64,000 nt of DNA, taken from positions 806,001-870,000 of the forward strand of contig NZ_JBHFPV010000001.1 in assembly GCF_042611095.1 (NCBI RefSeq), in the 5' to 3' direction. Positions within the stretch are counted from its first letter, which is position 1. Every line of letters begins with the position of its first letter. A program made the position numbers and the translations under genes. The notes below the pieces were generated by a model. It saw only the letters and a list, made by a program, of their open reading frames with translations, searched no databases and had not been told where the DNA came from. Source of the DNA: Meishania litoralis. GTDB lineage: Bacteria; Bacteroidota; Bacteroidia; Flavobacteriales; Flavobacteriaceae. Positions 55,254 through 63,545 of this stretch are shown here, one piece after another.

Positions 55254-57656
55254 TTATGTTTTAGATGTGAATTCTTTAATTGCCAATTCCATATCATTGG
55301 TCTTTTCATAAATGGCCATTATGGCCTCGTTTTCTTGTCCATCGGTTAGGTAGGCTGCGTACACTTCTTTAGGAACTTCTAGCCTGAAAATGTTACTTTC
55401 CTTACCTATCTTGATGAACATTTCGGTGTATTTCCTTGGTCCGGAAAGATTGTTTTTGATGGACTTTAATTGGTTTAAATCGTGGCTAGATAGGTTGAGC
55501 CTTTTGACCAGTTCGTCATAGCCTTTTTCGTTATTCAGGCTATAAATGACCTGTGTATTTTCCAGTATGCTTGCCGATGTTGAATTATTGGGAAGCTGAT
55601 TAATGGATTGAAGAATAATGCCTATCGCACCATTCTGTTTACGAATGGCTTGGTAATAGAATTCTACACTTTCTAATACGTTATCAAACTTTAGTTGTTT
55701 GGCAAACTCATCAAAAAGGATGATGCCTTTTTCAGCTCTGTTTTTCCAAATAGTTCTTTGGATAGCTGACTTAATCAGCTTCAACATTACGGATAGGATT
55801 TCCTTGTTATCTTTGACTTCATCCAGTTCAAAAACAATCAAGCGTTTGTCCTCGATTTTATAAGTTTGGTCTTCGCTGACTTCAAATAGAAAGCTATATA
55901 GACCATCGCCGACATATTCGGACATTACGTGCAAGAAGCTGATAATATTGAAGTAGTCGGGATGGATTTTCAAGGTGTCCAGAAGGTCTTTCTGATTCCT
56001 TTCTATAAAGTTGTAGAAACCATCTAAAGAATGATTTTCCGAAGTATTTTTGTAATAGTGGCGCAATATCTTTTTGACCGAAACCGATTGTGCTTTGGTA
56101 ACCATTAAATCTGAAGCGAACAGTTCAAACAGAAAGACTGATAAATCTTCCAATCGTTCAGGTGTGAGGTCATTTGCATCACTTATATAAAATGGATTGA
56201 TACCCAAGTTTTTGCCACTTTCATAACGAAGCACAGTATATTTTTCGGGATAGAGTTTGGCAAATTTGGTGTAGGATCCACCGAGGTCAATTATGACCAG
56301 GCGGACACCACTTTCAAAATACTGGCGCAGAATGTTATTTGCCAAAAAGGACTTACCTTCACCAGTAGGTGCAAAAATGGCAAAGTTTCTTGCCTTAATG
56401 CGCTTCTTGCGCTCATCCCAAACATCTTTTAAAACAGGAACATTGTGTTCCCTATCATTAAAGATGATTCCAGTAGCATCAGAATTGTAGTTTGTGTTGT
56501 TTATAAACAGGCATAGAGCGTGCTTTAAATCGGTAACATATAAATCGTTATTTGAAAAATTGGAAGAAAAACAACAGTAACTATTGAGTATATAATTCTT
56601 CCGTTCCTCACCTCTAGGATAGTATGGAATGATGTCCAGTTCCTTAAATTCAGTTTTGATTTTAGAACCGATTCGACTTAAATTTTCTGGATTCTTATCC
56701 CAATAAATTATATTCAAATGACCACGAATAATGCGAGCATTATCATCCGCATTTATTTGGTCAAGGATATGCTGAATTTTACCGAGGACTACTTTATTCT
56801 GAGAACCGAAGTTGGAACTTTTGTTGAGTTCCTCAACTTTCTTATCAAGTAACTTGCGCCACTTCTGTTTGTCATCCAAATAAAGGATTTGGTTGACGAT
56901 ATGATTTTCGTTAAGCGTAAGCCCTAAGCCATCAATAAACCCTTGATGAAACACAAAATCGTCAGAAGTGAATTTCTCATTGGTCTTGCTACTCTGTACA
57001 CTTTCGCCAAAGCACAGTTCGCTATTGATAGCCAGGGCATCAAAATGGTTTTCGCCAATATTGACGCTTTTTTTATCTAATATGATATCGGTGTCAAACC
57101 CATCATTAAAGCCATTGAAATATCCGTTGGTTAACTGCTGTATTTCTTTCGCTTTAAGCGAAATAAAACTCATTTTTCTGCTATTGTTTATAAAGGAAAC
57201 AGAGTCACTAACAGCCCCAATAAAGCTCTTAATGTTGTCATCTAATCGTTGGACAATTCCATTGGAAACTTTGCGGAAAGGGTTGACGTATTTTGAGTTA
57301 TTCAGAGCTTTGTTCTTAGTTAGCGTAAAGAACAAAAAGCAACGATGTTCCATATAGTCGCGCCCTTTGAAGTGGTCGTGCGTTGCCTTTTCTAAAAACG
57401 TTGTATCGGGAAGTGCTTCTGAAGTATAGGTCTTTTTTAGGTAGATGTCCTGTTTTTGGACTACTGTACCAATAGGCAATGATTTCAGGGCCTGAAACCA
57501 AGCCCCGTGAATGTCTTCAAAGTCTTTTTCGGATAGTGAATAAATTTCTGGCAACGTACCTTCATAGCACAGAACAACATTGCCATTATTGGCAAATATG
57601 ATATTGTCTTGAATATCTACAATAGGTTGATATGCTGAAAGATTAATCTTGTTCAT
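55254..57656 (-). CDS. traG: VirB4-like transfer ATPase TraG
   Basis: 800 residues, the largest tra protein and the main energiser of the transfer channel. Walker A is FAPTGEGKSFLANNIL (~430-445); Walker B is GIILFDEFAKQL (~680); later IIGQSINQL-type and QVIYSLNNEKGYDELVKRL segments match the family. The N-terminal part (residues 1-380) is the VirB4/TraG domain without membrane spans. It overlaps traF by 14 bp. Confidence 0.92.
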   Translation of the reverse strand: MNKINLSAYQPIVDIQDNIIFANNGNVVLCYEGTLPEIYSLSEKDFEDIHGAWFQALKSLPIGTVVQKQDIYLKKTYTSEALPDTTFLEKATHDHFKGRDYMEHRCFLFFTLTKNKALNNSKYVNPFRKVSNGIVQRLDDNIKSFIGAVSDSVSFINNSRKMSFISLKAKEIQQLTNGYFNGFNDGFDTDIILDKKSVNIGENHFDALAINSELCFGESVQSSKTNEKFTSDDFVFHQGFIDGLGLTLNENHIVNQILYLDDKQKWRKLLDKKVEELNKSSNFGSQNKVVLGKIQHILDQINADDNARIIRGHLNIIYWDKNPENLSRIGSKIKTEFKELDIIPYYPRGEERKNYILNSYCCFSSNFSNNDLYVTDLKHALCLFINNTNYNSDATGIIFNDREHNVPVLKDVWDERKKRIKARNFAIFAPTGEGKSFLANNILRQYFESGVRLVIIDLGGSYTKFAKLYPEKYTVLRYESGKNLGINPFYISDANDLTPERLEDLSVFLFELFASDLMVTKAQSVSVKKILRHYYKNTSENHSLDGFYNFIERNQKDLLDTLKIHPDYFNIISFLHVMSEYVGDGLYSFLFEVSEDQTYKIEDKRLIVFELDEVKDNKEILSVMLKLIKSAIQRTIWKNRAEKGIILFDEFAKQLKFDNVLESVEFYYQAIRKQNGAIGIILQSINQLPNNSTSASILENTQVIYSLNNEKGYDELVKRLNLSSHDLNQLKSIKNNLSGPRKYTEMFIKIGKESNIFRLEVPKEVYAAYLTDGQENEAIMAIYEKTNDMELAIKEFTSKT

Positions 57657-57927
57657 AATCGAAGCCTGAGTTTTTTTTATTACTTATTATTCTCGGAAAA
57701 GCCTTAGCCATTTGAAAAATTTGTGGGTTATGTGTTATTCTTGTTAGGGCAACATATAAGGCGGCATTAAAAACAAGTACACCAATTATTATCCCGAAGC
57801 TGAAAGAGAAGATGATGACGAGCAGCGAAGCCAAAATAGAAACCATCATCAGGGCAAACAGGGAAATAGGCAGCCCAAAAATGACTGCCCTTTTCCTAAT
57901 GTTTTTATAGACCTCGTATTTCTTCAT
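57643..57927 (-). CDS. traF: Conjugative transposon protein TraF (DUF4133, VirB3-like)
   Basis: 94 residues with two adjacent hydrophobic helices (AVIFGLPISLFALMMVSILA, SFGIIIGVLVFNAALYVAL) and a short soluble end. DUF4133 form, VirB3-like, which anchors the TraG ATPase. It overlaps traG, as expected for partners. Confidence 0.87.
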   Translation of the reverse strand: MKKYEVYKNIRKRAVIFGLPISLFALMMVSILASLLVIIFSFSFGIIIGVLVFNAALYVALTRITHNPQIFQMAKAFPRIISNKKNSGFDYEQD

Positions 57928-57963
57928 ACAGCTATTCTAATAAAGCCCTCGATGAGGGTTGAT

Positions 57964-58251
57964 TTATACTACGATTCCTATTAAGTATGTGAAGATGCCG
58001 ACAACTGCGCCAGCAATCAAAACAAACACAAGCACTCTAGTAATTCCTTTTTTAAGGTCTGCGTTTTCCCCAAAGAAATGTCCTGCATTAAACAAGAAAC
58101 CAACAAGAAAAATGACACCAAGTAAAATTGGAAATATGGTACGTATGGTATCGCCCACATCGTTAACGGAATCTTCAATTCCCCCAATTTGAGCAAAAAG
58201 TGATGTTGAGAGCAACGATAAAAAAGTTGCTAAGTAGATTGATTTTTTCAT
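57964..58251 (-). CDS. traE: Conjugative transposon protein TraE (DUF4134, pilin-like)
   Basis: 95 residues with a signal peptide (YLATFLSLLSTSLFAQ) and two hydrophobic helices in the mature part (TIFPILLGVIFLVGFLFNAG, VLVFVLIAGAVVGIFTYLIG). VirB2-like DUF4134, the probable conjugative pilin-type subunit. It is the first gene of the minus-strand tra operon, whose promoter lies in the 183-bp gap to 58435. Confidence 0.87.
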   Translation of the reverse strand: MKKSIYLATFLSLLSTSLFAQIGGIEDSVNDVGDTIRTIFPILLGVIFLVGFLFNAGHFFGENADLKKGITRVLVFVLIAGAVVGIFTYLIGIVV

Positions 58252-58434
58252 AATAAAACTGTTTAGATTTTTTATTCATTTTCTCTTTCTGAAATTTACA
58301 TATATTTGTACATAAATAACTGAAAATCAAATATTTGTGAATAAAATATTATTTGAAATCAATTGAATTTAATTGCTGCTATTTGGCATCAAATTTTATG
58401 AGTTTTTGAAGGAAAAATGTTGATAACCTGAAAA

Positions 58435-59070
58435 TTGAAAATGAAAAAAGTGCTCAAAAACGTCAGTTTTGTGATTTTGGTTCTAAAAATGTGTATCGTT
58501 TTAGGACAAGAAAAGAGTACTCAAAAACGAATTATAATTGATGTTGGACACGGTGGAAAAGATACTGGTGCAATAGGCATAAATAAAATCCAAGAAAAGG
58601 ACGTTGTATTGGATATTGCGAATGCCATTTTGAAGCTAAATGATGAATTAGATAAGCCTCTGGACATTTATTTAACCAGGTATACTGATACACTCATTTC
58701 GCTATCGGATAGAACGAAGCTGGCCAAAGCTCTAAAAGCTGATTTGTTTTTCTCTCTACATTGTAATCATTCAGATAATCCGGATGCAAGAGGGATAGAA
58801 GTTTATGTTTCACAAAAGCAAGCAAATAATTCTAAAGAATCTATTTATATAGGTTATCAATTTGAAAAAGCACTTTGCAAAGCTATAGGATATGAAAGTA
58901 GAGGTGTGAAGTTCGCAAATTTTCAGGTACTACGTGAAACTATTGACTATTGCCCCTCGGTTCTTTTGGAACTGAGTTTTTTGAGTAATGGGGATGAAAG
59001 CAGTTATATTTCTGCTTCTAAGAATATCAAATTAATTGCCTTCGCCATTTTATTATCTATTAAAAACTAA
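58435..59070 (+). CDS. N-acetylmuramoyl-L-alanine amidase (amidase_3)
   Basis: 211 residues (start 58435 or the ATG at 58441) with a Sec signal (FVILVLKMCIVLGQ). The zinc-amidase signature is complete: IIDVGHGGKDTGAIG with the first histidine, EKDVVLDIA, FFSLHCNHSDNP with the second, and LLELSFLSN with the catalytic glutamate near the end. It cuts peptidoglycan so that the transfer channel can cross the wall. It is divergent from traE, with a TATATTTG box at 58301-58308 in the shared gap on the plus strand. Confidence 0.9.
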   Translation: MKMKKVLKNVSFVILVLKMCIVLGQEKSTQKRIIIDVGHGGKDTGAIGINKIQEKDVVLDIANAILKLNDELDKPLDIYLTRYTDTLISLSDRTKLAKALKADLFFSLHCNHSDNPDARGIEVYVSQKQANNSKESIYIGYQFEKALCKAIGYESRGVKFANFQVLRETIDYCPSVLLELSFLSNGDESSYISASKNIKLIAFAILLSIKN

Positions 59071-59077
59071 TACTATT

Positions 59078-59176
59078 ATGAAAGATATATTTTTAGAGTT
59101 GACAAAAAGTTTAAAAGCTATTGTGATACAATTCATTGCAGAAGTAGTTTTACTATATAAATCTTTTAGAAGTTAG
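59078..59176 (+). CDS. Possible 32-residue peptide
   Basis: A short ORF (MKDIFLELTKSLKAIVIQFI...) with a hydrophobic middle, 7 bp after the amidase stop and apparently in its transcript. Hydrophobic and basic at the end (YKSFRS). No family recognised; may be chance. Confidence 0.3.
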   Translation: MKDIFLELTKSLKAIVIQFIAEVVLLYKSFRS

Positions 59177-59237
59177 ACTACTTCCATTTATTTCTAGCAG
59201 TTCTATTAATCAAATTGTTGCTATTTTAAATATTACG

Positions 59238-59278
59238 TATTTAAGTATTTGCTTAAATAAGAAAATAATGTAACTTTG
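59238..59278 (+). promoter_or_regulatory. Promoter and ArsR-type operator of the mercury cassette
   Basis: A full Bacteroidota promoter: TTG at 59249-59251 (as TATTTG), 19 bp, then TAACTTTG at 59271-59278, ending 4 nt before the ArsR ATG. An exact inverted repeat, TATTTAAG-N6-CTTAAATA (59238-59259), covers the -33 element. This is where a repressing ArsR dimer would block RNA polymerase. Confidence 0.8.
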
Positions 59279-59282
59279 CTTT

Positions 59283-59657
59283 ATGGAAAATAATTCTTGT
59301 ATAAGACAACAAGCTGATTTAGAACAAATCAATCGTTGCAAAGAGACAGTTTCAGAACTAAGTGAATCTTTTGATTATTTAGCGAATGGACTTTCATTAG
59401 TTGGGAATAGCGTAAGACTTAAAATACTTTACGTACTCTTTGAAGAAGATAGGCTTTGCGTTTGTGATTTAAGTGATATTCTTGGAATGAATATTTCGGC
59501 CATTTCCCAGCATTTGAGAAAAATGAAAGACCGAAATCTATTAGAAACCGATAGAGAAGCCCAAACGATTTATTACTCATTGACCGCTGAATATGAAAAA
59601 CTACTCAATCCGTTTTTCGCAATACTTGATAAAAACAAAGTTTTAGAAGCGATATGA
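59283..59657 (+). CDS. ArsR/SmtB-family metal-sensing repressor
   Basis: 124 residues. Winged-helix core: LANGLSLVGNSVRLKILYVLFEEDRLCVCDLSDILGMNISAISQHLRKMKDRNLLETD. The CVC pair in RLCVCDL, on the helix used by ArsR-type sensors, and cysteines at the N-terminus offer a metal site. It likely represses its own operon through the palindrome upstream and releases it on binding Hg(II) or a similar thiophilic metal. It overlaps merTP by 4 bp. Confidence 0.88.
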   Translation: MENNSCIRQQADLEQINRCKETVSELSESFDYLANGLSLVGNSVRLKILYVLFEEDRLCVCDLSDILGMNISAISQHLRKMKDRNLLETDREAQTIYYSLTAEYEKLLNPFFAILDKNKVLEAI

Positions 59658-60247
59658 AAAGTGAAAACAAATTAATTGGAGCAGGCTTGCTAACTGCAAT
59701 TACAGCTTCCTTATGCTGTATTACGCCTGTTTTGGCTCTCATCGCAGGAACAAGTGGAATTGCTTCAACATTCTCTTGGATAGAACCTTTTAGACCGTAC
59801 TTAATCGGACTCACAATTTTCGTTCTTTGTTTTGCCTGGTACCAGATGCTAAAGCCTAAAAAGGAAATCGACTGTGAATGTGAGACAGGCGAAAAACCAA
59901 AATTCACACAGTCTAAAACTTTTTTAGGAATTGTAACTGTATTTGCAATCGTAATGTTAGCATTTCCATACTATTCAGGAATTTTTTACCCAGACACGGC
60001 AAAACAAATTATCGTTGTAGATAAATCGGATATTAAAACAACTGAATTTAAAATTAGCGGAATGACCTGCGCGGGTTGTGAAGAACACGTAAACCACGAA
60101 GTAAATAAACTCAGCGGAATCGTGAGCTCAAAAACATCATATGAAAGTGGAAATGCAATCATTGAATTTGATAAAACCAAGACCAATGAAGCGGAAATTG
60201 AGAAAGCAATTAATTCTACTGGTTATAAAGTGACCGACAAAAAATAA
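59654..60247 (+). CDS. merTP: MerTP-type mercuric transport protein
   Basis: 197 residues. The N-terminal half is MerT-like with three membrane helices and the metal-relay cysteine pair in ASLCCITPVLALIAGTSG; a cytoplasmic CECETGE site follows. The C-terminal domain (~130-197) is a heavy-metal-associated (MerP/HMA) domain with MTCAGCEEHVNHEVNKL. It would carry Hg(II) into the cytoplasm for reduction. MerA is not in the window. Confidence 0.87.
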   Translation: MKSENKLIGAGLLTAITASLCCITPVLALIAGTSGIASTFSWIEPFRPYLIGLTIFVLCFAWYQMLKPKKEIDCECETGEKPKFTQSKTFLGIVTVFAIVMLAFPYYSGIFYPDTAKQIIVVDKSDIKTTEFKISGMTCAGCEEHVNHEVNKLSGIVSSKTSYESGNAIIEFDKTKTNEAEIEKAINSTGYKVTDKK

Positions 60248-60252
60248 AAATA

Positions 60253-60459
60253 ATGGAAACTATATTGACATCTGAAATCACTTGTCCAAACTGCGGATAT
60301 AAAAAAGTAGAAGAAATGCCAACAGAATCCTGTCAATTCTTTTATGAGTGTGAGAGTTGCAAAACGGTTCTGAAACCAAATGAAGGAGATTGCTGTGTAT
60401 ATTGTTCTTATGGGACTGTGCCCTGTCCACCGATTCAAGAGAACAAAAGTTGTTGTTGA
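60253..60459 (+). CDS. GDCCVxC-type small cysteine-rich protein
   Basis: 68 residues with 12 cysteines: CPNCGY and CESCKT zinc-ribbon-like knuckles and the family motif GDCCVYC. Relatives are often annotated as possible selenoproteins, but here all positions are Cys codons. It follows merTP by 5 bp and always seems to travel with such genes. Its role is probably metal binding; no reaction is known. Confidence 0.82.
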   Translation: METILTSEITCPNCGYKKVEEMPTESCQFFYECESCKTVLKPNEGDCCVYCSYGTVPCPPIQENKSCC

Positions 60460-60475
60460 AAAATCATATTTAAGT

Positions 60476-61138
60476 TCACTTCCTCTTATCCCCAGCCTCT
60501 TTATCAAAAGCAATCAAATTAAACAATTCTCGCATCCGGCTACGAACACGGTTGCCGTAGCGTTCTTCCAATTCCTCGGCATTGAGATTGGTGGTTGCGT
60601 GGGTTTTGATTTTATGCTTGGTCTCAAGGTATAGTTCATATCTGGATAATAGCACTTCGCCCATTACGTTCAGGTCTTTACCATAAAACCGTCCAGCAGG
60701 TTCGATACCTAAATCATCAAAGCAGAAAAATTTTGTGTTACCATATTCCTCAATGGTCTTAAAACCAAGATGGTTGAAACTAAAGGTTACGTTCCTGCAA
60801 GGAATCATTTCATAAGGTCTTTGCATCGGAACAATATATCTCAGCAATTTCATTAAGCTGGTTTTCCCGCAACCAACTGGTCCGGAAAGTAAGATACCCT
60901 TATCGATGTCAATTCCATAGGTTGTGCAATTGGATTTATCTTTAATGAAGTAGGAACAAAGCTTTAGCAGTATATCTCTATCTTCATCATAAATTCTGAA
61001 CTTTTCGCCGAAAAGCTGTTTCCCTTTAGCGTTCAGGTAAATTAAGATTTTTGGGAAATCATACAGTACACTTTTGCCGTCAAATTTTCCTAGCGAATAT
61101 TCCACGCCACCTTCAGTAATTTTAGAGGGGTTGTCCAT
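60476..61138 (-). CDS. DnaC/IstB-like ATPase
   Basis: 220 residues from the ATG at 61138 (MDNPSKITEGGVEYS); the frame is open to 61216, but the extension lies in the overlapping upstream gene. Walker A LLSGPVGCGKTSLMKLL, Walker B FFCFDDLGIEPAGRF, and an RDxxxLR-type sensor VRSRMRELFN make it a DnaC/IstB-type loader. It would load helicase at a replication start of the ICE. It overlaps the upstream gene by 17 bp. Confidence 0.82.
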   Translation of the reverse strand: MDNPSKITEGGVEYSLGKFDGKSVLYDFPKILIYLNAKGKQLFGEKFRIYDEDRDILLKLCSYFIKDKSNCTTYGIDIDKGILLSGPVGCGKTSLMKLLRYIVPMQRPYEMIPCRNVTFSFNHLGFKTIEEYGNTKFFCFDDLGIEPAGRFYGKDLNVMGEVLLSRYELYLETKHKIKTHATTNLNAEELEERYGNRVRSRMRELFNLIAFDKEAGDKRK

Positions 61139-61844
61139 AATCTTTGTTTTTAGTGGTTCGCAAGTTGTCCTTGATTTGGGACGCTTGTTTTTTGTTTGAT
61201 TCATTTTTTTCGTCAAATAATTCCGTTCTGTCCATCCAATTTGTGGCTACAGCTCGCCAATCACGAATTGCTTGCCCATCACTTGTTTGCCAGTTTCGGG
61301 TTTCATAGTGCTCAAAGAACTTTTTCCCCTCATCTGCATCAAAACCATTTTCTTCAAAAAAATCAATAACCACCTGCCTGCCTTTTGGCTGTTTTATATA
61401 GTTTTCTTGTTTGGTATTGTTTGTATTAGATACCAGTACTTGTCCATTTATGGGATGGTGCTGTCCCACAACTGGTTCACGTATGGGATAGTACTGTTCC
61501 GCAAGCTGTTCTAATGTGGGATTGTACCGTCCCATATCTGGTTCACTACTTGTCCCGATAATAGACATCTTGATTTTACTTCCTTTGTATGGATTGTTAG
61601 ATGGAAAATAGCATAGGTAAAGCCACGAGTCCAAATCCGTAACGCAGCGGTGGTATGTGGATTTTGAGCCTATTTTAGCAGCACGCATTAAGTCTCTTCG
61701 GTTAACGTAAAATTCATCCGCAAATCGGCTACTGTTCCATTCTTGGAACAGCGCCATATACAGACTGATATGGGTAGGATTTAGGCGGTCATCAAAATAG
61801 AACTTTTCAAAAGCCGCGTTAAGTAGCTTTATATAGTTCATCAT
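61122..61844 (-). CDS. Replication-associated winged-helix protein
   Basis: 240 residues. The N-terminal ~110 residues (YIKLLNAAFEKFYFDDRLNPTHISLYMALFQEWNS, ADEFYVNRRDLMRAAKIGSKSTYHRCV) form a helix-turn-helix like those of plasmid and ICE replication proteins. The C-terminal part (RQVVIDFFEENGFDADEGKKFFEHYETRNWQTSDG) resembles replisome-organiser-type domains. It overlaps the DnaC-like gene, as such loaders and initiators often do. Family name uncertain. Confidence 0.72.
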   Translation of the reverse strand: MMNYIKLLNAAFEKFYFDDRLNPTHISLYMALFQEWNSSRFADEFYVNRRDLMRAAKIGSKSTYHRCVTDLDSWLYLCYFPSNNPYKGSKIKMSIIGTSSEPDMGRYNPTLEQLAEQYYPIREPVVGQHHPINGQVLVSNTNNTKQENYIKQPKGRQVVIDFFEENGFDADEGKKFFEHYETRNWQTSDGQAIRDWRAVATNWMDRTELFDEKNESNKKQASQIKDNLRTTKNKDYGQPL

Positions 61845-62129
61845 TTAAGAATTTGAACCTTGCTGAACACGGTTGGAAGTCATTATGTTTTGTATTTCCT
61901 CAGCATCGTAGTAAATAATACCACCAACTTTGGTGTAAGGTAAAGTGCCATTGATGCGAAGGTTTTGTAATGTACCTGGACTTACCTGAAGCAAATCCAT
62001 AACCTCAGATGATTTAAGGTATCTTTTGAGTTTTCCAGTGGCTTGTTTGGATAATAATTTTTTAATGTCATCGAGCAATTCCATTTTGAATTCCCGAAGG
62101 TCGTCTGTTGTAATAATACTTGTAGGCAT
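61845..62129 (-). CDS. MerR-like excisionase-type HTH protein
   Basis: 94 residues. The C-terminal half (KRYLKSSEVMDLLQVSPGTLQNLRINGTLPYTKVGGIIYYDAEEIQNIM) is a typical HTH_17 (MerR-like) domain as in Xis proteins of Bacteroidota ICEs. It precedes the replication genes, with a stop 1 bp before the next start. Two CCGTA palindromes lie in its upstream region. Confidence 0.85.
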   Translation of the reverse strand: MPTSIITTDDLREFKMELLDDIKKLLSKQATGKLKRYLKSSEVMDLLQVSPGTLQNLRINGTLPYTKVGGIIYYDAEEIQNIMTSNRVQQGSNS

Positions 62130-62451
62130 AATAGAACGGTTTTTAAAGTAAGAGACTATCGCATCGTTGTCAATTAATTTGATAGCCTCTGACCTGATTT
62201 GACTTTCGTTCTACAAATTTGGATAGCTTTAATGGATTTTATTCCCCAGTACAACCGTACTACGGTCAAAATTTAACATTTTGAAATTTCAATTGTTTTA
62301 ACAGTGTTTAAAGGTGCTTCCGTAACTAACAGACCTTGAAATTGTATCAAAATTTATGAAAAACAACTACGGAATACAATTACCGTAGGTCAACCGTAGT
62401 ACGGTCTTTTTTTAACATATAAAAAAAGGAACGAATGATAGCAACTAGCGA
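62130..62451. promoter_or_regulatory. Upstream region of the HTH operon with CCGTA palindromes
   Basis: 322 bp without a gene. Two near-identical palindromes, ACCGTA-C-TACGGT (62254-62266) and ACCGTA-G-TACGGT (62393-62405), and a looser CTACGG-N10-CCGTAG (62367-62388), lie 125-276 bp before the HTH start. In CTnDOT an RteC-bound inverted repeat activates the excision genes, so these are candidate regulator sites. Confidence 0.65.
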
Positions 62452-63288
62452 CTATTCCTCGCTTTTGTCCATTTCCGAAAGAAGGGAAGCTGTCAACTGG
62501 TCGAGGAATAATGTTCGGCTATTTTTGCGATTTTTAATGTCCTGAAATGTTTTGTAGATTTCCTTTGGAGTAAAGTCGAATACTTCTTGCAAAATTTTAG
62601 ATAATTTAATAATACTTAGACCCTTTTGTTTTGTCATTCCAGCAGCACTTAGCGAATATAGAAGTTCAACCCAATCTGTATTTGTGAATGGCCAAGGAAT
62701 TTTTTCCGTAGGTTTTATATTCACACTATTTCCATTTACTCTATTTTTAATAGAATTTTTCTTTTGGTCCATATAGTTGATTAAAGATATATAAGCCTTG
62801 AACTTTCCTAAAAGCATATCTCTCGGTGTACAAAAATCAGGGTCTTGAAAATAGAATTTGGAAGTAGTAATATGATAAATATCAAAATGCTCTCTGGTGT
62901 AATAAGCTTTGTCAAAATGGGTTGCACCAGATTTAACGTATTGCCCGAAATCAAGATTATAAAGAAAAAAGCGATTTAATTTATTGATTTTCTTTTTTAC
63001 AAATTTTAATTGTGCAGCTCTGTCTGCTTTTGGGAATTGAATTTCAAAAGAATGAATTTCTGAGAAGTATATAAGCTTAACCAATGGCACTTGTTTTATT
63101 TTTTTGAAGAAGATTATTTCTTTCTCAACACTTTCAAAATCATTGGTCAGAATGTTTCTTTTGAAAGTACTAAGCAAGTTTCTGCTTAACTGAATAGAAC
63201 GATAGGATTGTTCCAAAATCGGTAGATTTTCGAGCCTTATCTCGTCTAATGCTACGAGAAGATTTTTGCCTAACGTTTCTAAATCCAT
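62452..63288 (-). CDS. rteC: RteC-family regulator of ICE excision
   Basis: 278 residues. The C-terminal domain is the RteC signature: FTNTDWVELLYSLSAAGMTKQKGLSIIKLSKILQEVFDFTPKEIYKTFQDIKNRKNSRTLFLDQL, a winged-helix-like end with a conserved RT-type segment. RteC of CTnDOT activates the excision operon. Here the HTH gene lies immediately downstream with shared CCGTA palindromes. No transmembrane region. The regulators rteA and rteB are not seen. Confidence 0.87.
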   Translation of the reverse strand: MDLETLGKNLLVALDEIRLENLPILEQSYRSIQLSRNLLSTFKRNILTNDFESVEKEIIFFKKIKQVPLVKLIYFSEIHSFEIQFPKADRAAQLKFVKKKINKLNRFFLYNLDFGQYVKSGATHFDKAYYTREHFDIYHITTSKFYFQDPDFCTPRDMLLGKFKAYISLINYMDQKKNSIKNRVNGNSVNIKPTEKIPWPFTNTDWVELLYSLSAAGMTKQKGLSIIKLSKILQEVFDFTPKEIYKTFQDIKNRKNSRTLFLDQLTASLLSEMDKSEE

Positions 63289-63479
63289 TTGCAGCCATAA
63301 ATACAGTTAAGCCCAACAATATTGCGGGCAGTCTTAGTTTGGGTGGATTAGTTGTTGTTAGAGTTCTTTAGTTTGCGAATGCGCAGGACAGGTACTTTGT
63401 TAGCAGAACTTTTTACGACATGGGACATCTAAAGAACTATTGAAATGTAATAACATAATTTTGAAAGAAGCAAATTTTA

Positions 63480-63520
63480 TTCCGTAGATATCTACGGAAT
63501 AAACCGTATTTTCCTACGGT
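63480..63520. promoter_or_regulatory. CCGTA palindromes upstream of rteC
   Basis: A perfect 20-bp palindrome with core CCGTAGATATCTACGG (63480-63499) is followed by ACCGTA-N6-TACGGT (63503-63520). They lie about 190 bp before the rteC start, in the gap after the LuxR-type gene, and share half-sites with the sites before the HTH operon. Confidence 0.7.
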
Positions 63521-63545
63521 AATCGCTCTAGTATTAGGAACAACG

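Noticed and set aside
59078..59176. The 32-codon ORF as a toxin gene
   Set aside because: It is short and hydrophobic, but no antitoxin partner or RNA antitoxin sign is visible; it is kept only as a possible peptide.
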